Below are positions 9,974 to 18,081 of a DNA stretch of 64,000 bases, one piece after another (within the stretch, counting starts at the first letter, position 1; every line of letters starts with the position of its first letter). The notes under the pieces were generated by a model. The model saw only the letters and a program-made list of their open reading frames with translations, had not been told where the DNA came from and did not search any database. A program made the position numbers and the translations under genes. Source of the stretch: Sessilibacter corallicola (GTDB lineage Bacteria; Pseudomonadota; Gammaproteobacteria; Pseudomonadales; Cellvibrionaceae); NCBI RefSeq assembly GCF_021290925.1, contig NZ_JAJSLX010000003.1, positions 248,001 to 312,000 on the forward strand, given 5' to 3'.

Positions 9974-10327
9974 CTAGTCCAAAGGAATTACTACTGTCTT
10001 GGCATTGGGAAAAACAATCCTAGCTTCTTGTGCTATTTCTTTTGAGTTAAAACCATTGAAGAATAAGTCTATAACCCCTTTATCTTTTAAAAAAAGGCTA
10101 ATTACAGCAGCTTCTTGTATCAGCTCGACGCTGTCTTTCCGAATTTGAACAGTTCTAGGACCAAATGGCCAAGTGCCTAGAGAAGTAGTAATTTCAATTC
10201 GATCGTCAAGATCACGAAAAATCCTTTTCTCAATATTGTGATATTTTTTCTTTATATATCTTTGAGTTAAGTACGGCGTCAAAGATGCAATAAGAAAAGA
10301 ACTCAATCCAGTTATTAAATATTCCAA
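9974..10327 (-). CDS. Cassette gene: small membrane-anchored protein, unknown
   Basis: About 117 aa from a TTG start at 10327, preceded by AGGG. A longer frame extends to 10396 from GTG but would be encoded inside the attC site, so it is unlikely. An N-terminal hydrophobic segment (LITGLSSFLIASLTPYL) precedes a basic YIKKKYHNIEKR stretch and a soluble domain. No family recognised. It is the leftmost cassette gene. I could not find a clear attC between its stop and the DadA-like gene, so its own site may be degraded. Confidence 0.55.
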   Translation of the reverse strand: MEYLITGLSSFLIASLTPYLTQRYIKKKYHNIEKRIFRDLDDRIEITTSLGTWPFGPRTVQIRKDSVELIQEAAVISLFLKDKGVIDLFFNGFNSKEIAQEARIVFPNAKTVVIPLD

Positions 10328-10343
10328 GATGCCTACCCTAGTA

Positions 10344-10405
10344 TCTCTGATGATTGGGCTAATTAAAGACGCACTGCGACTTCTGATTTGGCCCACTTGT
10401 TGTAC
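10344..10405. repeat. attC-like site
   Basis: The right core GTTGTAC (10399-10405) follows GATTTGGCCCACTT. The left arm TGATTGGGCTAATT mirrors it imperfectly. The right half is nearly identical to the site at 13790-13838, which supports the call even though the left core is degenerate. Confidence 0.6.
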
Positions 10406-10429
10406 GTTTTGAATATCATAACAATTATT

Positions 10430-10510
10430 TTAAAACGTCTTAAGTTTCTTTACTAATCTAGCCAGTTCACAAATATCTTCTTCTCGAATTACATCAGCCA
10501 TTATTTTCAT
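10430..10510 (-). pseudogene. 26-codon frame, possible hydrolase C-terminal remnant
   Basis: An ATG-to-TAA frame encodes MKIMADVIREEDICELARLV plus six residues. The tail IREEDICELARLVKKL resembles the end of alpha/beta hydrolases and echoes IEEDPVRLVKEIRSFF in the fragment at 10968-11285. It could be a scrap of a second hydrolase or a chance frame. Confidence 0.3.
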
Positions 10511-10549
10511 TTAGAGATGTAACTTTGCCGGTAGAAGTAGGTTGAGCTT

Positions 10550-10933
10550 TTAATACATCAAGTTGCCATTCTTTGTATTATCGGGAATTTTCTGTATTGA
10601 ATCCCAATGTTCCACTATTTTTCCGTGTTCATCAAACCGAAAAAAATCCATAGTCACGTATTGATCATTGCCGGGCCAAATTTGGTGAGTATGCAATGCG
10701 ACTAGATCGCCCTCCGCAACAGCTCGTATGAAATTGATAGATTTATCAGGATAATCTCTAGACATTTCACTGAAGTAATCTATAAACGCTTGTTTTCCAT
10801 TTCCAACTAGAGGGTTGTGCTGAATGTATTCTGAGCCAACATAAAGCTCCACAGCCTTTTTCGGTTCACCAGAATACGCCATTTTATAAAACTCGATCGC
10901 ATTCTGTTTATTTATTTGTAGATCTTGTTTCAC
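10550..10933 (-). CDS. SnoaL-like (NTF2-fold) protein
   Basis: A 127-aa cytosolic protein of the SnoaL-like/NTF2 superfamily. Motifs are AIEFYKMAYSGEPKKAVELY, YIQHNPLVGNGKQAF, VALHTHQIWPGNDQYVTMDF and the family ending GKIVEHWDSIQ. Members range from polyketide cyclases to enzymes of unknown role; no specific reaction can be assigned. The start is GTG, supported by AAGGTGG five nt upstream. It lies 34 nt downstream of a truncated alpha/beta hydrolase on the same strand with no attC between them, so the two probably arrived as one unit. Confidence 0.8.
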   Translation of the reverse strand: MKQDLQINKQNAIEFYKMAYSGEPKKAVELYVGSEYIQHNPLVGNGKQAFIDYFSEMSRDYPDKSINFIRAVAEGDLVALHTHQIWPGNDQYVTMDFFRFDEHGKIVEHWDSIQKIPDNTKNGNLMY

Positions 10934-10967
10934 CTAAACCACCTTTTTGAATTTTGGATTGTTGTAT

Positions 10968-11285
10968 TCAAATATCAAAGAAACTCCGAATTTCCTTTAC
11001 TAGTCTCACTGGATCTTCTTCGATAACCAAATGACCTGTATTAGGCACCGTCACAAGTTTGGAGTTTTCAATTTTACTTTGAAGCAAGTAAGCTTGTTCG
11101 CAAGGTATCCACTGATCTTCCTCTCCCCATAAAATTAAGACTGGCGCGTTTATATCAGCAAGTTTGTTTTGAAATTCATCTGTGAACTTTGAGTCTGCTT
11201 GCGCAATTTGTCTGTAAAATTCTGACTTTCCACACGTATATGTGAGTATAAAAACGCTATTTATGAGTATGTAGAGCTTATAAGG
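10968..11285 (-). pseudogene. Alpha/beta hydrolase, C-terminal fragment
   Basis: An open frame with no start codon encodes the C-terminal third of an alpha/beta-hydrolase. It contains FYRQIAQADSKFTDEFQ, INAPVLILWGEEDQWIP (the strand carrying the catalytic acid), VPNTGHLVIEEDP (catalytic His) and ends IRSFFDI. The N-terminal part with the oxyanion loop and nucleophile elbow is missing and the frame is closed by TAA near 11286. It cannot be a working enzyme. Confidence 0.75.
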
Positions 11286-11324
11286 GGGTTACGGCTGTTT
11301 ACTCTTAAGCGCATATATAGAAAT

Positions 11325-11852
11325 TTATTCCTTGTACTTTCCTGCTAGCAGTTTCCCCTCCAGTTCTTTTTTACCTTGATTTTCATCTACTTTCACAAGT
11401 AAAGGAGTTGAACCAGCCGCGAACTTAGTATCGACTTTCCACCTAAAGTAATATGTTTTCCCAGCTTCCACGTCTAATGTATGCAATTCTTTGAATTCTG
11501 GATTTGAGTTTGTGCGTATGGCGCCAATAGCTTTTATAGCATCGAGAAGTGCACTACTCGCAGACGTTGGGGCATAAAGCGGGCTCACTAGTCTAGCAGC
11601 GCTAAAAACGACTTTGCCAGGTGCGACCGAATGTGCATAGTAGGTGTTATTTGAGATGACGGCTAAATTTTTTCCGTGATCAGCTAATATCCATGAGTTG
11701 GCAGAACCAGTAAAATTGTTTTCTCTGTAGATAAAAATTAAAGCTTTAGATGGTTCAATGCTTATTTGGTTTGAGTCAAAAACCGGGCCTCTCGGCTTTG
11801 AGGCGCAGCCGCACATGAAAATAACTAATATTAATAAGGTGATATTTTTCAT
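11325..11852 (-). CDS. Lipoprotein, DUF2846-like
   Basis: About 175 aa from the ATG at 11852 (an in-frame ATG six codons upstream is possible; neither has a strong ribosome site). The N-terminus MKNITLLILVIFMCGCASK has a lipoprotein signal with the lipidated Cys in MCGC. The domain KALIFIYRENNFTGSANSW, then HSVAPGKVVFSA and later LDVEAGKTYYFRWKV, matches the pattern of DUF2846 lipoproteins. Function unknown; presumably membrane-anchored in the periplasm. It is a single-gene unit, with an attC-like site on its right side and no clear attC on its left. Confidence 0.7.
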   Translation of the reverse strand: MKNITLLILVIFMCGCASKPRGPVFDSNQISIEPSKALIFIYRENNFTGSANSWILADHGKNLAVISNNTYYAHSVAPGKVVFSAARLVSPLYAPTSASSALLDAIKAIGAIRTNSNPEFKELHTLDVEAGKTYYFRWKVDTKFAAGSTPLLVKVDENQGKKELEGKLLAGKYKE

Positions 11853-11871
11853 ACAAAGATCTTTAATCATT

Positions 11872-12010
11872 GATTAGAGTTAGCAGCCTAAGCTAGGCGA
11901 TCGCTAGTAAGTCCAACCCAAACTGTTGGCCCGTGAAGTACACAAGTTCTGCCACTCCCTGAAAGTCTAGCTCTTCGTGGTCGGCGTGTACTTGAGCAAT
12001 TTGTTAATCG
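11872..12010. repeat. attC-like site, long
   Basis: The right core GTTAATC (12003-12009) follows TTGAGCAATTT. The left end GATTAGAGTTAGCAGCCTAAG is roughly its reverse complement with a degenerate left core. The stop codon of the gene at 12004-12342 overlaps the right core, as in the clear sites. Confidence 0.55.
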
Positions 12011-12342
12011 TTTACCCCAGAAAGAGATCCAAAAAATAGAATAGAAATAATAACACAAAGAATGACAATAATTTTTGAGCGTTGGTACTTGCAAGCTAAT
12101 TGGTATAAATTTGGATCACTTATTTTTGAAAGCCCTTTCGATGAAATCCACTTGGATAACTGTGTTGAGTAACCTGAAACTTCACCCATAGCACTGCCTA
12201 AATGAAGCTCATTCCACAGGCTAGGATGATTTAAAGCTATGTGTTTTACGATTTTATGACGAGCTATAACCCATTGGCTTGTGCCATAAATAGGTACAAC
12301 AATAATTACAGCTAAAATTAGAATTTCCACATTACTATACAT
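12004..12342 (-). CDS. UspB-like small membrane protein
   Basis: A 112-aa protein with one hydrophobic segment at each end (about 5-24 and 90-108). The soluble middle shows LWNELHLG and GLSKISDPNLYQLACKYQRS, the architecture and pattern of UspB-like stress proteins. The resemblance is from pattern only. The stop codon overlaps the attC right core, as typical for a cassette gene. Confidence 0.6.
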   Translation of the reverse strand: MYSNVEILILAVIIVVPIYGTSQWVIARHKIVKHIALNHPSLWNELHLGSAMGEVSGYSTQLSKWISSKGLSKISDPNLYQLACKYQRSKIIVILCVIISILFFGSLSGVND

Positions 12343-12445
12343 TTAAGATTGTTATAAATTGTTTCTTGTAGTTGATTGTCTTGTGATTACATAGCCTTAA
12401 ATCGCAAAACCAGTCATGGAAAAGACATCAAACCTCGGGATCTGG

Positions 12446-12967
12446 TTAGCACTGGTTACTCCACAACTGTTTACATTTAAAACCATACTTAATAAGCTCA
12501 TCGCTTACTAACTTTGATTCTTTAACATTTTCAGTAAAAAAGCATGATTCTTCATTTTTAAGAGCTTTATCGATAATATTTTTTGAATCTCGCATATTTA
12601 AGCCCGATTTAGCTTTTATCAGTTTTACTGCAGCCACCTTATTAGCACCTTTATGCCAGCCATATACAGAGATCTTTTTAGTCAGCTCACCTAATGGATC
12701 ACCGCATGACTCGAATGCCTCGACATATTGCTCTGTGGAATACGCTGAGCCAGTTTCAAAAACCGTGCCTGTTTTTTTACATACTAGAAGCGGCCCAAAA
12801 CCCACACTCATATCTCCAAAATAGCGAGACTTTATAAAATCCTTACTTTGGTAGTAAAAAGCAAAGCAAGTAGGAAATTCTTGAGTTAGCTCATTCATTA
12901 ATGAGAAATTCTCTGATTTTTCGACTATTTTCCTAGTAACGATCTCTTTTGCTTCGATTTTATTCAT
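12446..12967 (-). CDS. YrhB-like (Imm35-type) protein with L7/L12-like tail
   Basis: 173 aa. The first half (FPTCFAFYYQSKDF, GFGPLLVCKKTGTVFETGSA, TEQYVEAFESCG) follows the YrhB/immunity-35 pattern, a family found as immunity proteins or chaperone-like proteins. The second half (about 110-140) shows KVAAVKLIKAKSGLNMRDSK then NIIDKAL, like the C-terminal domain of ribosomal protein L7/L12. The combination is unusual. No toxin gene is adjacent in this cassette. Function inferred only at the family level. Confidence 0.6.
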   Translation of the reverse strand: MNKIEAKEIVTRKIVEKSENFSLMNELTQEFPTCFAFYYQSKDFIKSRYFGDMSVGFGPLLVCKKTGTVFETGSAYSTEQYVEAFESCGDPLGELTKKISVYGWHKGANKVAAVKLIKAKSGLNMRDSKNIIDKALKNEESCFFTENVKESKLVSDELIKYGFKCKQLWSNQC

Positions 12968-13057
12968 GATTCTTAAGTGTTAATGATTCCAACAGTAGCC
13001 GAACACAGTATGGACCAACGCACACACTGGCGTCGGTGATTAGATTTATTTTGAATT

Positions 13058-13759
13058 TTAGATTCTTGGCACATTATCCATAAACGTTACAATTTCATTA
13101 GCTACATTGCCTAGCGCTTTAGCAACGGCTTCTAGTTCAGCTTTTTTAATAGTTTCACTAAAGCTAGTATCACTTGAAGATTTTATTGCTGTGAAATTCT
13201 CAGTGCTTACTACCGACTTCACAATAATTCCCGAACGAATATCAAGAAGCACTGCCTCAACAGAGCAATACGATTTGTTTTCGTTGGGATCGATAAATCT
13301 GTATTTTTGATAAGATTGACATGAGCTTCTGTAGGCGAGTAATAAATCTGCTTGGATGCGTGCAGCAGCTTCTCTTAAAACGGGTACGGTTCTTTTTTCC
13401 GAGACCAGCATTGCTGGCAAAAATGAAGCATCATATACTCGGCTCGTTGCTCTAAGTCTAGTAATTAGTGATTCAACCAACGAGTCGTTCAACTGCGTAA
13501 AATCATTTGAGTAAAACCGCCAATAATTATCGGTGCTAAGCTTCAAGATTGCGATTCTGTTCTTTTCAGGAAGTTTTACTTGATAATTTAATAGTTCGTT
13601 TATCTTTTTATCATCATCCCCAAAAATAACACCCTCAACCAGCCCATTATTGGATGTTGTGGATGTTTCTTTATGGTAGCTTCCAGGCCGATCGACTGAT
13701 CCAACGGTGGCGCAGGCCTGAAGAAGTATGCAGGCAATGACTACATATATTATTTTCAT
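13058..13759 (-). CDS. Lipoprotein, unknown
   Basis: 233 aa. The N-terminus MKIIYVVIACILLQACATVG is a lipoprotein signal with the acceptor Cys in LQAC. The rest is a soluble domain with RIAILKLSTDNYWRFYSNDF, a region listing small alternating charged and hydrophobic strands, and VLLDIRSGIIVKSVVSTENF; this suggests a periplasmic lipoprotein similar in layout to CsgG/curli-type or penicillin-binding-protein-activator-type proteins, but I cannot assign a family. An attC-like site lies immediately on its right. Confidence 0.65.
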   Translation of the reverse strand: MKIIYVVIACILLQACATVGSVDRPGSYHKETSTTSNNGLVEGVIFGDDDKKINELLNYQVKLPEKNRIAILKLSTDNYWRFYSNDFTQLNDSLVESLITRLRATSRVYDASFLPAMLVSEKRTVPVLREAAARIQADLLLAYRSSCQSYQKYRFIDPNENKSYCSVEAVLLDIRSGIIVKSVVSTENFTAIKSSSDTSFSETIKKAELEAVAKALGNVANEIVTFMDNVPRI

Positions 13760-13789
13760 ATTTTTCCTTACTTAATATTTATAACGCTT

Positions 13790-13838
13790 GGATAAATTCA
13801 AGGCGCGTGGCGACTTTTGATTTACCCACTTGTTGTAC
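13790..13838. repeat. attC-like site, short
   Basis: Left core TATAAC (13790-13795) with arm GCTTGGATAAAT, and right core GTTGTAC (13832-13838) with arm ATTTACCCACTT, forming an imperfect palindrome. It shares its right half with the site at 10344-10405. Confidence 0.75.
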
Positions 13839-14355
13839 ATTTCGACTACAAGAATTACATTTACTAAGCCTTAATTTACCACGAAACTGCCGGGCCTGAG
13901 AGCGAAAATTCACTGCAAATCAACCTGGTGACAGAAAACATCGGTTGAAACATTAAATATTCAATAATGATTAACTTGACCAAAGAAGAACAACCAGAAA
14001 AGTGTATGAAAATTGGAAATATCATGTAACACTTTAGTTTATTGAAATTTCAGCAATAAAGAGTTTCAATTGTGAAAGACAGAAAAGTAAATTAAAGCAA
14101 AAAGAGTTTTACGGAGTGCGTAAAATGCGCATATAAGCGGTGGAGTAAAACAGATTTCAGCAATCGATAGGGAATGTATTTAACGTAGTTCTCATACGTA
14201 TTGAATTGTATTTGAGAGGAAGTTTATCAACTTTTATTAGACAAAAGTTTTCTAATAAAAATAGCTTGCTCGTCAGTTATAGCACATGAATAATTGAACA
14301 GATCTTATTCTAGAGCATTTTCTATGACCGATAAGAAGCTTATTTGAGATTTTCG
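13839..14355. other. Gene-free stretch inside the cassette array
   Basis: No coding frame of convincing length on either strand. One clear feature is a 10-bp inverted repeat TTTTATTAGA / TCTAATAAAA (14232-14260) that could be a terminator-like hairpin. A 20-codon plus-strand frame near 13965 starting MINLTKEEQ is too short to call. The segment is either the 3' region of the zinc-ribbon cassette or a decayed cassette. Confidence 0.5.
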
Positions 14356-14604
14356 CTATGAGTTAATTTTAACGCCGTATTTATCCATTTCTGTGCCGCA
14401 ATTCTTACAAGTCAAGCCACCCCATAAAGCTTGCTTTAAGTTAGTAGGTTTACGGATTTTTGGCATGACCTCTTTGCAATTAGGACAGCATACTTTCTCT
14501 AGGTTGATACCTATTTTTCCGTTTCTTGGCCAATGTTTTAGAAATAAACGGCTTATTAGTACTATAAGTATTGAGGCAATTACTATTATTGTTAAGTCAT
14601 TCAT
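14356..14604 (-). CDS. Membrane-anchored zinc-ribbon protein, small
   Basis: 82 aa: an N-terminal transmembrane segment (about 4-22, IIVIASILIVLISRLFL) followed by a cytosolic domain with paired Cys knuckles CCPNC and CKNC separated by about 24 residues, a zinc-ribbon arrangement. No family recognised. Short but with coherent domain structure and a proper start. Confidence 0.6.
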   Translation of the reverse strand: MNDLTIIVIASILIVLISRLFLKHWPRNGKIGINLEKVCCPNCKEVMPKIRKPTNLKQALWGGLTCKNCGTEMDKYGVKINS

Positions 14605-14797
14605 AGGTAAACTAAATACTCATAACGAATATAGAAAGGTTTCTGTTTAAGCATTCGACAGTCTATGCTTATTAGTGGCACTCACTGTTATTCTCTACTG
14701 AAAAATAGTACTTAGCGATAAAATTTGGGGCCTGCGGAGGTGCAAGTAACTTTGAGTACTAGACGTTGAGTGGCTCATATGGATATTTTTTATTTGT

Positions 14798-15283
14798 TTA
14801 AAAGCCATCTTGGCATTCTTGAAGCGTACCGGATGAACTCATTTGTATACTTAATATTTTATAATCAGGTACATAAAGTTTAGCGGTAATGTAGGGCAGC
14901 CCGGTGCTTTCATCTAATTTATTTGAATTTGCCCATCCAACTAAAACAACTTCTTCAGGTCGGGAAGAAGACAATTGAGAAGCTAAATTTAGAGCAGCTT
15001 CCCCATTTGTTTTGATAGTCCTAATTGCTCCGCACTCATGATCACAATTTCCAGTGGCGCATTCTGGAGTGTCTAAGTCTTCATTCTGGCACGCTGGATT
15101 CCAACTAAAAATTAGCGACCCAGCCTCAAGTGGGGTTGTGTCCTTCTTTTCAGAAAGTTCACTTACGCCATACAGAATAAAGCCGAAACTCTCCAAATAA
15201 TTTTCGTCTATCCCACAATTTTCGCTAGCAAAACAAAAGCTACTGAGCGTAGAGATAAGAAGCAATAATACGTAATTCTTCAT
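14798..15283 (-). CDS. Secreted Cys-rich protein, unknown
   Basis: 161 aa with a Sec signal peptide (MKNYVLLLLISTLSSFCFAS, cleavage near residue 20). The mature part contains eight or more Cys (e.g. ENCGID, PACQNED, PECATGNCDHECGA, LQECQDG), suggesting disulfide bonds in the periplasm. No family recognised. A degenerate attC-like site follows its start on the right side. Confidence 0.6.
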   Translation of the reverse strand: MKNYVLLLLISTLSSFCFASENCGIDENYLESFGFILYGVSELSEKKDTTPLEAGSLIFSWNPACQNEDLDTPECATGNCDHECGAIRTIKTNGEAALNLASQLSSSRPEEVVLVGWANSNKLDESTGLPYITAKLYVPDYKILSIQMSSSGTLQECQDGF

Positions 15284-15288
15284 GGGTA

Positions 15289-15344
15289 TCTAATGCCGTA
15301 ATTTGCACTAAAAGTAGCGAATCCGCAACATTGCTTTGCTATGA
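15289..15344. repeat. attC-like site, degenerate
   Basis: Left core TCTAATGCC and right core GCTATGA (a one-base change from GTTATGA) lie 56 nt apart, directly before the stop of the SUFU-like gene. Position and size fit the array; the cores are imperfect. Confidence 0.45.
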
Positions 15345-15347
15345 GAC

Positions 15348-15919
15348 TCATACGCATGATTGCCGCCTAACATCAACAACACTCAAATCAATTGTACGAA
15401 TTGCCTCATCAAACCGCTCTATTCCTTTTGCTTTTATCAAATCGTATTCTGCTCCATGAATTGGCACAACCCACAATAAACTGACATGCTGTAACCCAAT
15501 ATTAAAGCAGGATAATTCTTCAGGCTCTCCAGATGGCTCGTCGAACAACAAGGCTTTTGGCCAACCGGCAGGTGCAAGTGGACTTTCTGGTACCAGTGTT
15601 TCAGCTTTAGCATTTCTGCCAAGAGTTTGTAGCAAATATGACGAAATATCGAATATGTAGTTTTCTATAGTTCAGATTGCTCATCTAGAATATAAGTAGG
15701 TATCGCTAAAAATAGTTCAGTATTACATTGCTTGCTATTCGACATGGTACACGCTGATAAGCCAACGGTGGCATACCTTTGAATCAACTCACCTGGAAAT
15801 GTATAAAGCTCAACGTTTTCTTCATCTTTAGACATGATTCGACGAAACTCGGGCATGCCCCAATACTTTATGTAGTTAGAGAGGATTATTGACCTACGGA
15901 TATCAAATTCTAAACTCAT
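15348..15919 (-). pseudogene. SUFU-domain protein, frameshifted
   Basis: Two frames together read as one suppressor-of-fused-type protein of about 190 aa. The first half (84 codons) contains VELYTFPGELIQRYATVGLS and ELFLAIPTYILDEQ. After a stop at 15665 the protein resumes in another frame with NYIFDISSYLLQTLGRNA, LVPESPLAPAGWPKALLFDE and FNIGLQHVSLLWVVPIHGAE. A one-base indel near 15660-15675 would restore the frame. Bacterial SUFU proteins often serve as immunity proteins to polymorphic toxins. Broken as written, unless this is a sequencing error. Confidence 0.75.
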
Positions 15920-15937
15920 TTTATCAATCTACTTTTC

Positions 15938-16048
15938 TGATAACGCTGTGGTAAATTGCGGGTATTTAGTTGATTTTTTCGCGATAACTGGGCGACAGTC
16001 ACCAAAACAAGCGACGGAACAACCGTTAATTTGACTACCTCGTTAGCT
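15938..16048. repeat. attC site
   Basis: Left core GATAAC (15939-15944) followed by GCTGTGGTAAAT, and right core GTTAGCT (16042-16048) preceded by ATTTGACTACCTC. The stop of the DUF3592 gene overlaps the right core. Confidence 0.75.
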
Positions 16049-16480
16049 CTGTACCGCCAAAAATACAAACACAGCCATACAACCTATAAACCAGACAACG
16101 TGACCCTGATATCCACGATACAAGACGGACTGATTCGGACGTTTGGGATTGACATAGATAGTTATATTACTTCCCTTGACGATACCCGACAGCATTTTAG
16201 ATGCGTTGCTATAGTTATTAGACCAAAGGTCACCATACTTAATCTTACTACCTTTATAAGAAGAGCCCATGTATGAGTAATGATATTTTATACTAGGCTT
16301 ACTCTCCTCGACTCCGTCATTTACCCGAGTATCGATACGGACATCCGTAACTTTTGCTGTATGTGCCCGCCAATTATCGGAGGCTCTTCCTTTTAAAATC
16401 TGATAAATTTCATATAGGAATATGAAAAGCGTTATACACCAAAAAATAACCTTCCCATATATTCCGAGTTCTATTTTCAT
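16043..16480 (-). CDS. DUF3592-type membrane protein
   Basis: 145 aa with transmembrane segments at about 9-28 and 125-143. Between them lies an extracytoplasmic beta domain with the DUF3592 pattern: NWRAHTAKVTDVRIDTR, SIKYHYSYMGSSYKGSKI, and GSNITIYVNPKRPNQSVLYR (the vyyNP-P-S-L signature). Function of the family is unknown. Confidence 0.75.
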   Translation of the reverse strand: MKIELGIYGKVIFWCITLFIFLYEIYQILKGRASDNWRAHTAKVTDVRIDTRVNDGVEESKPSIKYHYSYMGSSYKGSKIKYGDLWSNNYSNASKMLSGIVKGSNITIYVNPKRPNQSVLYRGYQGHVVWFIGCMAVFVFLAVQS

Positions 16481-16529
16481 ACTTTTTAGCTAGTGAGCTC
16501 TTAATTGATTTAATTGTTATGTGTCGGTA

Positions 16530-16937
16530 TTACTGGCCTTGATTTGCCTTCCAACCTTCAACTCCACCTTCAAGGCTCTGTACAGAGATTCCTGCCTCAT
16601 CAAGAATATGAGCGACCTTTTGGCTTACCCACTTTCCGGCAACGCAATACACAACGACCTCTTTGCTCTTATCAATTTGTGCTATCCAGTCAGGAATATT
16701 CTCAGGGTTTTTGTATTCAGCTCCCGGAATGAGAGTAGGATCATCTTCGAAATCTTCGTGCAAACGCACATCCAATATTACGACTTCGCCGCTTTCCTGG
16801 AGTTTAGCCAATTGGTCAACAGTCAGAGACTTACTGTATTCGGGCCTGAAATCGTTTCTGAACTCGAAGTCTTCGATCTGGCTCAAGGCTGCAGAAGAGA
16901 CTATAGATACGATGATTCCTAATATGAACTTTTTCAA
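16530..16937 (-). CDS. Periplasmic rhodanese-like protein
   Basis: 135 aa. The start is TTG at 16937, chosen because AAGGA lies seven nt upstream and a signal peptide (KKFILGIIVSIVSSAALS) follows. The rhodanese domain spans about 35-130: VVILDVRLHEDFE, IPGAEYKNPENIPDW, and the active-site loop VVVYCVAGKWVSQKVAHIL with the catalytic Cys, then VQSLEGGVEGWK. It is a sulfurtransferase or a phosphatase-like sensor in the periplasm. A weak attC-like core (GTTATGT, 16516-16522) sits between it and the DUF3592 gene. Confidence 0.82.
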   Translation of the reverse strand: MKKFILGIIVSIVSSAALSQIEDFEFRNDFRPEYSKSLTVDQLAKLQESGEVVILDVRLHEDFEDDPTLIPGAEYKNPENIPDWIAQIDKSKEVVVYCVAGKWVSQKVAHILDEAGISVQSLEGGVEGWKANQGQ

Positions 16938-16976
16938 TGTTTGTTCCTTCGCGTAGTAGGATATTTAGATGAGATA

Positions 16977-17092
16977 CATAATGCCCTGCCAACAGATCAG
17001 GGTTGTTGGTTGTTTATACTATTAAAACACAAAATGAGCGACGCAATAGAGAGTCAAACAGCGCCAGCTGATGGTTGCGTAGTTTGTTATGG
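16977..17092. repeat. attC-like site
   Basis: Left core CATAAT (16977-16982) followed by GCCCTGCCAAC, and right core GTTATGG (17086-17092) preceded by GGTTGCGTAGTTT. The stop codon of the next gene lies inside the right core. Confidence 0.65.
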
Positions 17093-17485
17093 GTTGCCGC
17101 GAGCCCCCGCTATTTGCCAACCCTTAAAGCAACCCACAACCATGCCAATACAACCAATAAACAGCCCCCAATTACCTAGATAAATAGCAATTGGCGCTAT
17201 CATCAAAAAAGACAAACCCATAAAAGCAGATAAGAACTTAAGGCCTCCGATAGAAAAAAGCCCGCCATTTTTATTGGGTCGATTTAGTAATAGTCGATAG
17301 GATATTAAACCAAACCAATATGTGAAAAATAATAGAGCTAATCCACCAATAACGGTTACATACTTCAATCCGCTACTTAAAGTGAACTTGAAAAGTGAAA
17401 TGATAAATATCGCTGTGATAAAAGCAGTTACGAGACCTACAATGACTTCAATAAATCTTCCTGGAGGTTCTTGATATTGATTCAT
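17087..17485 (-). CDS. Four-helix membrane protein, unknown
   Basis: 132 aa with four hydrophobic segments (about 12-32, 40-62, 82-100, 104-122). After the last helix it ends in a short hydrophilic tail. No motif points to a family. Placed between two attC-like sites, so it is a single-gene cassette. Confidence 0.6.
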   Translation of the reverse strand: MNQYQEPPGRFIEVIVGLVTAFITAIFIISLFKFTLSSGLKYVTVIGGLALLFFTYWFGLISYRLLLNRPNKNGGLFSIGGLKFLSAFMGLSFLMIAPIAIYLGNWGLFIGCIGMVVGCFKGWQIAGARGNP

Positions 17486-17561
17486 TACGATTACGCATCA
17501 TGTCTGCAATAGAATTTGAAACCCACAGAATAATTATTCCGTGTGATTGCGTTTGTTATAA
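17483..17561. repeat. attC-like site
   Basis: Left arm ATTACGATTACGCATCA and right arm TGATTGCGTTTGTTATAA pair with one unpaired base, typical of attC bottom-strand folding. Right core GTTATAA at 17555-17561. Confidence 0.7.
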
Positions 17562-17930
17562 GTAGTCGCCAGTTTGAACTTGCTCAAGCTGATTAGGATG
17601 CAAATCAAAATAACGCTCTCTCACTTTACAGGAGCTAGCATCAATTGTTTCTAGAGTACTAGAGCTACAAATTAGGAGTCTAAATGGTGATTTTTGATCG
17701 TGATTTGTACAACCCCAATCGTATGAAAACTTGGATTTTCTCGTGCATTTGTATTTGCTATTCATCTCGAATCTAAACACGGATTTTTTGTCGCCTCGTG
17801 AGGCAAGAATGTCAACGTGCGTAGAACTTTCCAATTGATTGAGAACCAATATATCCCAAGTTTCGCTGACAACTCCCTTTGTTTGCACTTTGCTAGTCAA
17901 ATTGGCACCGTTTTCTGCAAAGATTCCCAC
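17556..17930 (-). CDS. Cassette protein, unknown, possibly N-truncated
   Basis: 124 aa from a GTG at 17930 without a good ribosome site. The product is soluble, with four Cys (KYKCTRK, WGCTNHD, LLICSSS, SCKVRER) and no recognised domain. A stop lies directly upstream in frame, so an N-terminal part (perhaps a signal peptide) may have been lost by frameshift. Confidence 0.45.
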   Translation of the reverse strand: MGIFAENGANLTSKVQTKGVVSETWDILVLNQLESSTHVDILASRGDKKSVFRFEMNSKYKCTRKSKFSYDWGCTNHDQKSPFRLLICSSSTLETIDASSCKVRERYFDLHPNQLEQVQTGDYL

Positions 17931-18081
17931 TTATCAACAATAGAGAGAATCCATTTTTTATTTCTAAAAGTTTAAAAGGCCCCGATACGATTGTTAAGCT
18001 TGCTGTTAAAGAAGCTGCCCTAAATCTAATTGAACTTAAATATACAAAGTTAGATTTGTAATGCGTTACATAGGAATTAAT

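Noticed and set aside
10327-10396. Longer start for the leftmost cassette gene
   Set aside because: The upstream codons are encoded by the attC itself; the TTG at 10327 with AGGG upstream fits better.
12976-13047. Possible attC between the lipoprotein and YrhB-like genes
   Set aside because: Only a weak dyad (GTTAATGATT / GTGATTAGAT) with poor cores; the pairing is no better than chance for AT-rich sequence.
13965-14030. 20-codon plus-strand frame MINLTKEEQ
   Set aside because: Opposite strand to every other cassette gene and too short; its resemblance to the TerD N-terminus covers only a few residues.
16486-16522. Possible short attC before the rhodanese gene
   Set aside because: The GTTATGT core is fine but the left arm does not pair with it; at most a degenerate site.
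18018-18060. Inverted repeat AAATCTAA / TTAGATTT as an attC
   Set aside because: It lacks a clear second pair of inner arms, so it could equally be a terminator; mentioned with the adjacent gene only.
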